This document shows positions 27,574 through 36,368 of a DNA stretch of 64,000 nt, piece after piece; position 1 is the stretch's first letter, and each line of letters opens with the position of its first letter. The position numbers and the translations under genes were made by a program. This DNA is from Natrinema sp. CBA1119. GTDB lineage: Archaea > Halobacteriota > Halobacteria > Halobacteriales > Natrialbaceae. The stretch spans positions 310,001 to 374,000 of the forward strand of contig NZ_PDBS01000001.1 in NCBI RefSeq assembly GCF_002572525.1, in the 5' to 3' direction. The notes under the pieces were generated by a model. That model was not told where the DNA came from, did no database searches, and worked only from the letters and a program-made list of their open reading frames with translations.

Positions 27574-28386
27574 ATGACGACTCGTCGATCCGCAGCCGTT
27601 CTCGGAGTCATTGTCGTGGGCGTTCTCCTCAGTGGCTGCGTCGCATTCGACGCTCCCTCGAGCGGTCCCGACGATCCTGGCAGTTCCGACGACCCCGATC
27701 CGAAAGCGGTGTTCGAGGGCGCGTTCGTTCACGCCGACAATCTCGAGGACGTGCAGGGGAACCGGACAACCAAGGTGACCAACGGGTCAGTGACTGTTAC
27801 CGAGGTCGAACGCGTCCAGAAACGGCCGTACGTCGACGAGCGGACCGAGGTGCTCGAGGCATCGGACTCCGCCGCGATCGGGAACATCTACGTCTCGAAC
27901 GCGACGATGAACTGGTTCTACTTCCCCGATTCGGGAGTGGCTCAGTACTTCGAGCCGGACGAGCCGTTCGACGATGACGCGGTCCGATCGGACCGGGCCG
28001 ATATGGCCGCGGAGAAGGTCGAGAAGTACGATCTCGAGTATCAGGGGACGGAGCGGATCGCGGGCCGGGAGGCACACGTTCTCGACGTCGACGCGAAAAA
28101 CGAGACCGTTGAACGAGGAATTTCGGCGATCGTCGGCGACACCGAGTACGTCTACGCCCTCGAGACCAGCGACCCGAAAGACGAACTGCAGGCCGTCGAA
28201 CAGACGCTGTGGATCGACACGGAGTACGACTACCCGCTCAAGGAGCGAGTCGTGTTCGAGGAGCCAAACGGCGAGCGCATCGTCATGACCGAGCGGTTCG
28301 AGACGGTCGCGTTCAATACCGGCCTCGAGGACGAGACGTTCGCGTTCGAGCCGCCGGAAAACGTGACCGTTCAGGATATCTCATAG
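27574..28386 (+). CDS. LolA-like (outer-membrane lipoprotein-sorting family) lipoprotein
   Basis: A 270-residue exported lipoprotein. The N-terminus MTTRRSAAVLGVIVVGVLLS is followed by the lipobox LSGC (Cys 22). Residues 45-265 look like the LolA/LolB-type half-barrel common in haloarchaeal lipoproteins: an N-terminal strand run with NRTTKVTNGSVTVTEVERVQ, then MNWFYFPDSGVAQYF, and near the end TLWIDTEYDYPLKERVVFEE. These probably bind lipids or other hydrophobic molecules at the cell surface, but no ligand is known. A Ser/Asp/Pro-rich linker follows the lipobox. It is transcribed alone. Confidence 0.75.
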   Translation: MTTRRSAAVLGVIVVGVLLSGCVAFDAPSSGPDDPGSSDDPDPKAVFEGAFVHADNLEDVQGNRTTKVTNGSVTVTEVERVQKRPYVDERTEVLEASDSAAIGNIYVSNATMNWFYFPDSGVAQYFEPDEPFDDDAVRSDRADMAAEKVEKYDLEYQGTERIAGREAHVLDVDAKNETVERGISAIVGDTEYVYALETSDPKDELQAVEQTLWIDTEYDYPLKERVVFEEPNGERIVMTERFETVAFNTGLEDETFAFEPPENVTVQDIS

Positions 28387-28430
28387 GTCGATCAGCGGAG
28401 AACGGACGGAACGATGGAGGCTTTTTGCCG

Positions 28431-29357
28431 CTACTCTGCGGGTTGCACGACGCTCTGGCCGCTCTCGAGGTCGAGGCCACCCTCGAGCGTGCGGACGGGG
28501 TAGGGAATGTCGATCCCCTCCTCGTCGAAGCGACGTTTAACCGCGGTGACGTACTCCCCGCGGGTTCGAACGAAGTCGGCACGAGACGGGTTCGAGATCC
28601 AGATCCGCGACTGGAGGCCGACGTCGGAGTCGCCCAGTTCCGTCAGGCGGACGGAGGGTTCGGGGTCGTCCATGATGTCGGGGTGGCGTTCGGCCTCGTC
28701 GACGATGATCTCGGTCGCCTGCTCGATGTCGTCGTCGTAGCCGATGCCGAAGACGAACTTCAGCCGGAGCTTGTTAGCTTCGACGGGGTTTTTGAGTACG
28801 CCCTCGGTGAGCGCCGAGTTGGGGACCGTAAGCAGTTCGTTATCGAACGTCCGGACGCGGGTCACGCGGAGGCTGATATCCTCGACGATGCCCGAGTAGG
28901 TGCCGTCCTCCCACTCGATCCAGTCGCCGATGCGGAACGGCTTGTCCGTGTAGATGAACACGCCGGCGACGAAGTTCGAGATCACGTTCTGCATCGCGAG
29001 TCCGATGGCGAGCGCACCAGCCGCCGCGATGCCGGCCATCGAGACGAGGAAGTTGCCGAAGCCGGCGAAGCCGAAGGCGACAGCGAACGCGAGGAATCCG
29101 ACTCCGAACCGGGTGAGCAACAACAGCGGGTTCTGGGCGTGTTCGTCCAGTTCGCGCCTGTCGAGGGCTCGCCTGACCAGCGGGACGAGCACCAACCGAC
29201 CGATCACCCAGATCACCGCGAGCGCGATGGCGAATCGAATCGCTCCCTCGGCCATCCCGGCCTGTGTCGCGTTGAGTCCAGCGTCCTCGAGCGCGTTTCC
29301 GATCACGCCGAGATCTCCAGTTCCGTTCTGTAGCGGATGCGCGGGACTACCGCTCAT
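28431..29357 (-). CDS. mscS: Small-conductance mechanosensitive channel (MscS family)
   Basis: A 308-residue membrane channel. Three hydrophobic helices lie at about 38-60, 82-105 and 108-135, the last being the pore-lining TM3 (GIAAAGALAIGLAMQNVISN). The MscS beta domain follows, with TDKPFRIGDWIE and the VPNSAL motif near 180, and then a cytoplasmic alpha/beta domain to residue 290. Such channels release solutes on hypo-osmotic shock. The start ATG shares ATGA with the stop of the YhbY gene, so it is the last gene of an operon with RNase P component 4 and YhbY. Confidence 0.92.
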   Translation of the reverse strand: MSGSPAHPLQNGTGDLGVIGNALEDAGLNATQAGMAEGAIRFAIALAVIWVIGRLVLVPLVRRALDRRELDEHAQNPLLLLTRFGVGFLAFAVAFGFAGFGNFLVSMAGIAAAGALAIGLAMQNVISNFVAGVFIYTDKPFRIGDWIEWEDGTYSGIVEDISLRVTRVRTFDNELLTVPNSALTEGVLKNPVEANKLRLKFVFGIGYDDDIEQATEIIVDEAERHPDIMDDPEPSVRLTELGDSDVGLQSRIWISNPSRADFVRTRGEYVTAVKRRFDEEGIDIPYPVRTLEGGLDLESGQSVVQPAE

Positions 29358-29602
29358 CGATGCAACACTGCGGTGTGCCCGCGCGTGTCGATGAGGTCCG
29401 CGTGGACGTGGTCGGCGAGGTCGGCCGCTTTCTCCTCGGTCGAACTGCCGGCGCGGGCGGCCCGCAAGAATTTTACCTTCACGAGGTCCCTGTCGTCCAG
29501 TTGGTCGTCGAGTTCGTCGACGACAGCATCGATGCCGCTCTTGCCGACCCAGACGGTCACGTCGAGGTCGTGTGCGCGGCGCTTGAGTTCCTGTTGATCC
29601 AT
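29354..29602 (-). CDS. YhbY-like RNA-binding protein (CRM domain)
   Basis: An 82-residue single CRM domain protein: MDQQELKRRAHDLDVTVWVG, then the K-S-G loop (KSGIDAVVDELDDQLDDRDL), then VKVKFLRAARAG and a C-terminal DTRGHTAVLHR. Bacterial YhbY associates with pre-50S ribosomes and binds RNA. The start at 29602 is the first ATG giving the family N-terminus; the frame continues upstream without a plausible start. It lies between the RNase P component 4 gene and mscS, a frequent haloarchaeal arrangement. Confidence 0.9.
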   Translation of the reverse strand: MDQQELKRRAHDLDVTVWVGKSGIDAVVDELDDQLDDRDLVKVKFLRAARAGSSTEEKAADLADHVHADLIDTRGHTAVLHR

Positions 29603-29732
29603 ACCCGTGAAAGGAAGAGGAGCGGTTTCAATCTTCTCGATTCGGCACGGACGGGCAGCGGAGTGACTGCGTCGTGATTCGGCCGTCGTTCGGTCGCGGC
29701 AGTCATAGGTCGTAGCAGTCACAGGTCGCGGT

Positions 29733-30029
29733 TCAGTCTGCGTCGGAGACGCAGTCCTCGTACGGATATCTCGCGTGCGCACCGCAGTCACAGGTGATGA
29801 CGACGTGACCGTCCTGTAACCTGACGCGAGCGTTGGCTCCCGGCCGGAGATACGCGTCACACCGATCACACGTGAATCGGCGAAACGCGAGGGGCAGCGT
29901 GAGGCGGTTTCGCTCCGCGACTCGCCGCGCGAGGCGGACGTAGTAGCGAGCTCGATCGGCGTCGCCGTCCGCTGCCGCCGCTCGAGCGAGGTCGTGAAGC
30001 CGCTCGATTCGTTCCGCGGCGACATCCAT
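29733..30029 (-). CDS. rnp4: Ribonuclease P protein component 4 (Rpp21/Rpr2)
   Basis: A 98-residue protein of the Rpr2/Rpp21 family. The N-terminal two-thirds are helical (IERLHDLARAAAADGDADRA, then YYVRLARRVAERNR), and a zinc ribbon follows with CDRC near residue 54 and CDCG near residue 80. It is a protein subunit of archaeal RNase P, which trims tRNA 5' leaders. It heads a probable operon with YhbY and MscS, with 130 bases before the next gene. Confidence 0.93.
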   Translation of the reverse strand: MDVAAERIERLHDLARAAAADGDADRARYYVRLARRVAERNRLTLPLAFRRFTCDRCDAYLRPGANARVRLQDGHVVITCDCGAHARYPYEDCVSDAD

Positions 30030-30201
30030 ACCTGACGTTTCGTCGGTCGACCTATTGATGTTGCGCTCCGAAACCGGCGTCAGATCGCGGACAGCTATCC
30101 AGTTGATCGGTAACTTATCACACGACTCGCGTCCAAGGCGGATCTGCTCTCGAGTAGAAAGATTCTTTACAGTGACACGTCTTCAATCATAGTACGCAAT
30201 A

Positions 30202-30228
30202 TTGTTATATATCACATGATAGGAGGTG
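30202..30228 (+). promoter_or_regulatory. TATA-like element and Shine-Dalgarno for the first solute-binding-like gene
   Basis: TTGTTATATATC at 30202-30213 looks like a TATA box. AGGAGGTG follows at 30221-30228, twelve bases before ATG 30241. This supports 30241 over the GTG at 30226, which lies inside the Shine-Dalgarno sequence. Confidence 0.55.
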
Positions 30229-30240
30229 CTACATAACGCT

Positions 30241-32034
30241 ATGAATTGGAACCCCACCCTCCCCGACGACGGTCTCAGCAGGCGGTCGTTTCTGGCGGCC
30301 GGCGCAACGGGGGCTGCAATCACGACGAGCGGCTGTATGAACAGCGTGCGAAGCGTGGTCGGTCAGGCCGGCGACGATCAGCTATCGCTCTCTATTGCAA
30401 CGGTCCCGGCGGAAGGCGACAAGCAGAGCATCCAGATCGCTCGCCGTCTCGAGAGCAACCTCAAGAAGGCCGGCATGGCGGTCACACTGGACGTCCGCTC
30501 GCAATCGGAGATGCTCAAAGCGGTCCTGATCGATCACGACTTCGATATCTACGTCGGCCTCCACCCAGCCGATTACGATCCGGACTTCCTCTACGAAACG
30601 CTCCACTCGACGTACGCGAGCGAAGCCGGCTGGCAGAACCCCTTCGGACTCACCAATATGGCGTTCGACACGCTACTGGAACGTCAGCGCCACTCCGAGG
30701 GCGACGAGCGGAAGCGAGACGTCCATTCGGTCCTGAAAGCGCTGGCACAGGCGAAACCGTTTGACCCCATCTGTATGCCCGACGAGTATCGCCTCGCCAG
30801 AGCGGGTCGGTTCGAGGGCTGGAACGAGGCCGATCTCACGACCCGCCACGGCTACCTCGGTCTCGAGCCGGCGGACGGCGTCGATCAGATCCACGCGCTC
30901 AGAACCGACGCTCGCGCGACGAGCAACCTCAATCCGCTTTCGGCGACAATGCGTGAGCGAAACACGACTATCGACCTGCTCTTCGATTCGCTGGGGACGG
31001 TCAACAACGGCGAGATAGAGCCGTGGCTGGCCACGTCCTGGGACTGGACGGAACCGGATGACAGCGAGCAGGCGTCGACGCTGACCGCGACGGTCACCCT
31101 CCGCGAAGACTGTCAGTTCCACGACGGCGAGCCACTGACCGCCGAGGATGTCGCCTTTACCTATCGGTTCCTCGAAGACACGTCGCTCGGACGAGCGCCC
31201 TCGTCGCCGGCACCGCGGTATCAGGGGCACGTCGACGGTATCAATGAGATCTCCGTCGACGATGACGCCGTCGATGGCGAGTACGAACTGTTGTTCTCGT
31301 TCGAGGGCGGGCGGGAGGCCGCAAAGCGGGCGTTTACCGTCCCGATCCTGCCAAAACACTACTGGCACGATCTGGTAGACGGACGGGCTGCCGACGGCGA
31401 TTTTACCGCACCGCAAGGCCGGTGGATCGCCGTCACGGGGGACCACATCCCGCCGGTCGGAAGCGGCCCGTTCCAGTTCGACAGTCGAACCCAAGACGAG
31501 CAACTTCGCCTCACTAGATACGAGGACCACTTTACGCTCCGTGAGGACGTCAATCTCCCCGGGCCGACCGTCGACGAACTCCGATTCGATATCGCCCCCA
31601 GCAGCTCGTCTGCGATCAGGCAGGTCGCCGACGGGAATGCGGACGTGACGGCCTCGATGCTCTCCGCATACACGTTGGACGCGATTCCCGACTCCCCGGA
31701 CGTCGAACAGTTGAAATCCACCTCGAGAACCTTCTACCATATCGGATTCAACGTCCGCAACGCACCCTTCAGCAACACGCACTTCCGACGCGCGGTTTCG
31801 CAACTGATCGACAAGGAAGCGATCGTCGAGGACGTGTTCTACGGACACGCGACCCCCGTCGCAACGCCGGTCACCGACGAATGGATTCCCGAGAGCCTCG
31901 AGTGGAACGGCGAAGCCCCCGTACTGCGGTTCCTCGGGTCGGACGGAGAACTCAACGTCGAAGCGGCGAAAGCGACGTTCGAGAGCGCCGGGTTCCGGTA
32001 CGATGATAACGGTCGGTTGCTTGGAGGCTACTAG
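30241..32034 (+). CDS. Solute-binding-like lipoprotein, apparently circularly permuted family 5
   Basis: A 597-residue Tat lipoprotein: SRRSFLAAG at 13-21, lipobox TSGC with Cys 32. Its segments resemble family 5 (peptide/dipeptide) solute-binding proteins in a permuted order. Residues 40-205 match what is normally the C-terminal stretch (FDIYVGLHPADYDPDFLY, then ERKRDVHSVLKALAQAKPFD). Residues 215-595 match the normal N-terminal and middle parts (EPWLATSWDW, then REDCQFHDGEPLTAEDVAFT), ending with ATFESAGFRYDDNG, where the ordinary protein would continue into the first block. No permease or ATPase gene is near. Five bases separate it from the PAP2 gene. Ligand unknown. Confidence 0.7.
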   Translation: MNWNPTLPDDGLSRRSFLAAGATGAAITTSGCMNSVRSVVGQAGDDQLSLSIATVPAEGDKQSIQIARRLESNLKKAGMAVTLDVRSQSEMLKAVLIDHDFDIYVGLHPADYDPDFLYETLHSTYASEAGWQNPFGLTNMAFDTLLERQRHSEGDERKRDVHSVLKALAQAKPFDPICMPDEYRLARAGRFEGWNEADLTTRHGYLGLEPADGVDQIHALRTDARATSNLNPLSATMRERNTTIDLLFDSLGTVNNGEIEPWLATSWDWTEPDDSEQASTLTATVTLREDCQFHDGEPLTAEDVAFTYRFLEDTSLGRAPSSPAPRYQGHVDGINEISVDDDAVDGEYELLFSFEGGREAAKRAFTVPILPKHYWHDLVDGRAADGDFTAPQGRWIAVTGDHIPPVGSGPFQFDSRTQDEQLRLTRYEDHFTLREDVNLPGPTVDELRFDIAPSSSSAIRQVADGNADVTASMLSAYTLDAIPDSPDVEQLKSTSRTFYHIGFNVRNAPFSNTHFRRAVSQLIDKEAIVEDVFYGHATPVATPVTDEWIPESLEWNGEAPVLRFLGSDGELNVEAAKATFESAGFRYDDNGRLLGGY

Positions 32035-32039
32035 GTGCG

Positions 32040-32912
32040 ATGCTTGCCGAGGTGCTGACTCAGGTCGCCGTTGTAATCGCGATTCTAGTGCCGGTGTCGA
32101 TCATCGTCTTCATCGGCCGTGAGCGCCTCGCTCGAACGCGCTCGGAGTGGCGAACTCGGCTCAAGACGACTGCCCCGGTGATCGCTGTGTTGATCGTCGT
32201 CTTACTGATCAACCGGGTCGCCCGACAGGTCGCACCGAAGCTATCGCGGCAGATCGGGATCCGCCTGACATCGGCGTTTTACAACATCGAAGGGGAGTTT
32301 ATCCTGGTCTTTCAGGCGATTCAGACCCCGGAGACGTCGGCGTACTTCTCATCGATCTACGTCTACGGCTACACGTTCCTGCTGATCTTCCCGGTGATCG
32401 CCTACTTTACCCTCTCCGATACCCGGGCCTTCCGCCGCCTGTTGGCGGCCTACGCGCTCAACTACGCGATCGGTCTCATCCTGTATATCTTCGTGATCGC
32501 GTACGGCCCCCGGAACCTGATGCCCGCCGAGCTCATGGAGCGGATGTTGTACGATACGAACCCGGAGTACCAGTATCTCACCCGCGAGGTCAACACCAGC
32601 ACGAACGTCTTCCCGTCGCTTCACACCTCGCTTTCGGCGACCGTGGCGGCGTTCGCGTGGCAAACGCGGTCCGAGTTTCCGAAGTGGCTCCCCGTCGCGG
32701 TCGTGCTGGCGGCGAGCGTCGCGATTTCGACGATGTATCTCGGAATTCACTGGGGAATCGACGTCACTGCGGGATTACTGCTCGCTGCCCTCTGTGTCGC
32801 CCTCTCGCATCGGCTCGTCGGCCGCTGGTCGCTCGAGGAACTAACTGAGAAATACGGCGACCGGCTCCCCTGGCTGCAGGAGCGACTCCCCTCGAGTCAG
32901 GAACAGGATTGA
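32040..32912 (+). CDS. PAP2-family membrane phosphatase
   Basis: A 290-residue protein with about six membrane helices. The catalytic PAP2 signature is present: a polar loop before TM4 (YGPRNLMP), then VFPSLHTSLSAT with the PSxH motif (His 195), and near residue 236 YLGIHWGIDVT, the third motif with the nucleophilic-type His. The family removes phosphate from lipid phosphates at the membrane. The order of motifs is like inositol-phosphoceramide-synthase-related PAP2 proteins (PSLHTS). Co-transcription with the upstream lipoprotein gene is likely. Substrate unknown. Confidence 0.8.
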   Translation: MLAEVLTQVAVVIAILVPVSIIVFIGRERLARTRSEWRTRLKTTAPVIAVLIVVLLINRVARQVAPKLSRQIGIRLTSAFYNIEGEFILVFQAIQTPETSAYFSSIYVYGYTFLLIFPVIAYFTLSDTRAFRRLLAAYALNYAIGLILYIFVIAYGPRNLMPAELMERMLYDTNPEYQYLTREVNTSTNVFPSLHTSLSATVAAFAWQTRSEFPKWLPVAVVLAASVAISTMYLGIHWGIDVTAGLLLAALCVALSHRLVGRWSLEELTEKYGDRLPWLQERLPSSQEQD

Positions 32913-33052
32913 ACGCGGCGGGCACGGTCCGACTGCGTCGATGGGGTTCCCACAGCCGATACGCTCGAGTCGAGTGCCGTCACCGACGACTCATATCCAC
33001 GGGGAACATAATACTGTTATAGCGCGGCGGGTAACGATGAGAGACGACCATA

Positions 33053-34831
33053 ATGAACGGACGACGTGGCGTCCCGAAACGCAGTAGTCGCGACACTGAC
33101 GGCACATCCATCAGCCGTCGAGCCGCACTCGCTGCGACCGCCGGTCTGACGGTCTCGACCAGCGGCTGTCTGCAACGCCTCCGGAATCTCGTAACTCGAG
33201 ACAACATCGACCAGCTCTCGCTAACGATCGTCACCCTCCCCGCCGAAAGCGATCGGGCATGCATCAGGATCGCGAACGAACTGGAACAGGCGTTCACAGC
33301 CGCCGGAATCGACGTCTCCTTGGACGTCCGATCGGGCATCGACTTCCACCGGACGGTGCTGTACAACCACGACTTTGACATCTGCATTAGTCGCCACCCC
33401 GGCGGAACCGATCCCGACTACCTCTATCAGGCGTTGTACTCGCGCTATGCCGACGAATCGGGCTGGCAGAACCCATTCGGCTACACCAACCTGGCCGTCG
33501 ACGACCTCCTCGAGAAGCAACGCCGCGCCGAGGGTGATGAACGACGCGACGCTGTCACGAGCGCGCTCGAGGCAATCGCGGTCGAACAGCCGTTCGTTCC
33601 GATCTGCGTTCCCGAGGAACATCGGTCCGTCAGAACGGATCGGTTCACCGGCTGGAGCGAAAACCACCTCGCGACCCGTCGCGGCTATCTCGGTCTCGAG
33701 CCGTCGGCGGGCGTCGAGACGCTTCGCGCCACCCACACGGATGCAAGACCGACGGAAAACCTCAATCCGCTCGCGGTCGACTATCGCGGTCGCGGAACGA
33801 TTACCGAGTTGCTCTACGACTCGCTGGCGACGGACGATCCCACTGGCGCCGTCCACCCGTGGCTCGCAAAATCGTGGGAGTGGGACGGGGCGACGATCGA
33901 TATCCGACTGCGAGATGGGTGTGAGTTTCACGACGGCACGTCGATAACCGCCAGCGACATCGAATTCACGTACGAGTTTCTCAAAGACATGTCCCTCGGT
34001 GACGGGGATATCGACTCTCCAGCACCCCGCTTTCGCGGCCAGGTCGAATCCGTCGAGACGGTCGACGCTCGGCGCCGCAATCGCGTCGAGATTACGGTCG
34101 GGACGAATCGAGCGGTCGGCGAACGCGCCCTTCTCGTTCCGATACTCCCCGAACACGTCTGGCGCGACCGGGCAGCCGATGCCAGGGGCCCAGGCGCTGT
34201 CAGCATCGCTCAGGGGACCACGAGGGCGGTCGTCACGAACAATATGGAGCCGGTCGGAAGCGGCCCGTTCCGACTCGTGGACCGAACCGAAGGCGAACAG
34301 CTCACGTTCGAGCGGTTCGATTCCCACTTCACGCTCGACCGCCGCGTCGATCTACCGTCACCGACCGTCGACGAGTTCTCGGTCGGAATCGCCCCGAGCA
34401 GTAAAACGGCGGTTCAGGCCGTCGAGAACGACGACGCCGACGTCACGCTGTCGGCACTCGAGACGAACCTCATCGACGGCGTCAGCAGATCCGACAGTGG
34501 CCGGTTGGTCGAGTCGCCGTCGTGGACGTTCTACTTCCTCGGCTTCAACGCGCGGAACGCACCGTTCAGCAATCCGCGGTTCCGGCGCGTCCTCGCACAG
34601 TTGGTCGACAAGGAGTGGATAGTGGAAGAGGTGTTCCACGGAAACGCTCGACCCGTGGCAACGCCGGTCATCGACGAGTGGGTTCCCGAAAGCCTCGAGT
34701 GGGACGGGAACGACCCCGAAACGCCGTTTCTGGGGACCGACGGGGAAGTGAACGCCAACGCGGTACAACTGGCGTTCGAAGACGCTGGCTTCCGATACGA
34801 CGAGCAGGACCGACTCCGCGTCAGACAGTAA
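33053..34831 (+). CDS. Second solute-binding-like lipoprotein, same permuted order
   Basis: A 592-residue paralogue of the protein encoded at 30241. It has a Tat-type signal (SISRRAALAATAGLTVSTS) with lipobox Cys 39. The same arrangement occurs: residues 50-215 hold the usual C-terminal block (FDICISRHPGGTDPDYLYQA, then QPFVPICVPEEH), and the N-terminal block follows (HPWLAKSWEWDGATIDIRLR), ending with AFEDAGFRYDEQDR. The two proteins share most motifs throughout, so the arrangement predates their duplication. The start at ATG 33053 gives the signal. A TATA-like ATACTGTTATAG is near 33008-33019. No transporter partner is close. Confidence 0.7.
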   Translation: MNGRRGVPKRSSRDTDGTSISRRAALAATAGLTVSTSGCLQRLRNLVTRDNIDQLSLTIVTLPAESDRACIRIANELEQAFTAAGIDVSLDVRSGIDFHRTVLYNHDFDICISRHPGGTDPDYLYQALYSRYADESGWQNPFGYTNLAVDDLLEKQRRAEGDERRDAVTSALEAIAVEQPFVPICVPEEHRSVRTDRFTGWSENHLATRRGYLGLEPSAGVETLRATHTDARPTENLNPLAVDYRGRGTITELLYDSLATDDPTGAVHPWLAKSWEWDGATIDIRLRDGCEFHDGTSITASDIEFTYEFLKDMSLGDGDIDSPAPRFRGQVESVETVDARRRNRVEITVGTNRAVGERALLVPILPEHVWRDRAADARGPGAVSIAQGTTRAVVTNNMEPVGSGPFRLVDRTEGEQLTFERFDSHFTLDRRVDLPSPTVDEFSVGIAPSSKTAVQAVENDDADVTLSALETNLIDGVSRSDSGRLVESPSWTFYFLGFNARNAPFSNPRFRRVLAQLVDKEWIVEEVFHGNARPVATPVIDEWVPESLEWDGNDPETPFLGTDGEVNANAVQLAFEDAGFRYDEQDRLRVRQ

Positions 34832-34921
34832 TCGCGTCGTGTTCCCGTCAGTGAGCGCGGCGGACGCGCTTCTCGCGTCACTCATCTGCCGAAGAAGCGT
34901 CGAAAACGAGACAGTGCGGCG

Positions 34922-35326
34922 TTATCGATCCTCGAGCGCGTCGGCGATGCGCTTGAGTGCGCGCGTCTGATCGCGCAGTTCGTCGCGCATCTGTCGGACC
35001 TCACGCACGAGTTCTTCGTTGCTCTCGTCCTGTCCACCGGCACCGGGACCGCCGGGACCTGCGCCCGGACCGCCCGGGCCGGCACCGGGGCCGCCACCGC
35101 CGCCCATCATGCCGCCCATCATTTGGGCGAACGGATTGCCGCCGCCCATACCGCCGGGGCCGCCCGGACCGCCACCGCCGCCGAACGGGTTCTCGGGAGC
35201 CTCTCCCTCGCCGTCGCCCTCTTCGGCGCGCTTTTCGCGGATCTCCTCGACTCGCTCGCGGAATGATTTCTCCTCGCTATTCTCGCCTGCGTCTTCTCCG
35301 TCGGGAGATTCGTTTTCGTCCGTCAT
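34922..35326 (-). CDS. Gly/Pro-rich protein with C-terminal coiled coil
   Basis: A 134-residue protein. The N-terminal 45 residues are acidic and charged (MTDENESPDG, then SFRERVEEIREKRAEEG). A low-complexity middle follows of Gly, Pro and Met repeats (GGGGPGGPGGMGGG, MMGGMMGGGGGPGAGPG). A C-terminal coiled coil ends the protein (EELVREVRQMRDELRDQTRA). No signal peptide is seen. It is probably an oligomeric or phase-separating type of protein, but this is a guess. Start is ATG 35326, chosen over the in-frame 35380 because it begins the acidic N-terminus. Function unknown. Confidence 0.7.
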   Translation of the reverse strand: MTDENESPDGEDAGENSEEKSFRERVEEIREKRAEEGDGEGEAPENPFGGGGGPGGPGGMGGGNPFAQMMGGMMGGGGGPGAGPGGPGAGPGGPGAGGQDESNEELVREVRQMRDELRDQTRALKRIADALEDR

Positions 35327-35399
35327 ACCAACCGATTCTGGAGCGGCGGGGAAAAGGGTTGCCATGTCTCTGATGAGCACGCCGGCCCGACCGTGATCC

Positions 35400-36158
35400 C
35401 TACCCGAACGATCCCAGCGACGATTGCAGATCGCGATTCGACGGGCCCTCCGCGAGGTCGTACCCCACGAGATCGCGCATGTCCACGGCGTAAGTCGTCC
35501 CGCCGTTCGCGAGCGCGACCAACCGGCCTTTCACGCCCACGACGGTCCCCGAAGCGATCGTCTCGCGAACCGGCCGTGCCTCGAGGTCGATCCCGTAGTC
35601 GAAATCGAACCGCTCGAGGACGTCGAACTCTGCGAGGGCGGACTCCCACGCGGCCTCGTCGACGGCTGCAGCGAGCGCGGCGACTTTCGGCCCCGTTCGG
35701 ACGCGGTCGACCAGTCGCTCGGCGATCTCGGCCTCGATCTCGCGGGCGATCCGGCCGTTCGAGACTGTGTGGACGTGGGCCGCGCGGTCGGCCCCCTGCT
35801 CGCGCAGTCGGGTCTCGAGCCGCCGGCGTTTGGTGACGCCGACCTTGAACGTGTCGGGGGCGAAGGCCGCGATGTAGACCGCGTGCGCCTCGTAACAGTC
35901 CATTTCGTCTTTCAGGCAGGTGCCGGTACAGCGGGCACAGACCCACGTGCTCGTGTGGTACTCGCAGTAGGGGGCCGACGGCCGATCACAGGCGACGTGC
36001 GCACCGTCTTCGTCGATGGTGCCGGCACAGTGGCGCTCTCCGAGCGAGTACGCGAGGTCATTGCCGGCCTCGAGCGGTCGGTGATCGACCTCCCCGGCGG
36101 CGTCGCTCACCAGCAGCGACGAGCCGTTCCCGCTCGAGCGGTAGCCGACCAGTTGCAC
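35400..36158 (-). CDS. DUF2797 domain protein
   Basis: A 252-residue protein of the DUF2797 family. Paired Cys and His residues lie in the N-terminal half (HVACDRPSAPYCEYH, then CARCTGTCLKDEMDC), probably a zinc site. The central motif HAVYIAAFAPDTFKVGVT matches the family, and the middle has REQGADRAAHVHTVSNGR. The C-terminal half, with FDYGIDLEARP and VGVKGRLVAL, is beta-rich. The family is widespread in haloarchaea and some actinobacteria, with no proven role; some members carry GIY-YIG-like features. It is transcribed divergently from the PhoD-type gene. Confidence 0.82.
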   Translation of the reverse strand: MQLVGYRSSGNGSSLLVSDAAGEVDHRPLEAGNDLAYSLGERHCAGTIDEDGAHVACDRPSAPYCEYHTSTWVCARCTGTCLKDEMDCYEAHAVYIAAFAPDTFKVGVTKRRRLETRLREQGADRAAHVHTVSNGRIAREIEAEIAERLVDRVRTGPKVAALAAAVDEAAWESALAEFDVLERFDFDYGIDLEARPVRETIASGTVVGVKGRLVALANGGTTYAVDMRDLVGYDLAEGPSNRDLQSSLGSFG

Positions 36159-36320
36159 GGGTTCGGGTTGGGACCGGGCGTAAATAGGCGTAGCGCTCCG
36201 CGGCGGGAGCGTTGCGCTCGGTTCTCGTCGGTAGGGATCGGGTCCCCGCCACTACGACCGCGTACATACCGGTATGACTGATAATAAATCAGTGATGAAA
36301 AACAATATTTTAATTTAGAT

Positions 36321-36362
36321 CTAATATATAATATATTGTGTCGGTCCGGGGGAGAATCTCCC
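36321..36362 (+). promoter_or_regulatory. AT-rich promoter and palindrome before the PhoD-type gene
   Basis: CTAATATATAATATATTG at 36321-36338 is a strong TATA-like region. A perfect palindrome, GGGAGA-A-TCTCCC, follows at 36350-36362, seven bases before ATG 36369. It lies where transcription or translation would begin, so it could be a repressor site. The surrounding sequence is far richer in A+T than the coding regions. Confidence 0.5.
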
Positions 36363-36368
36363 GCAGTC

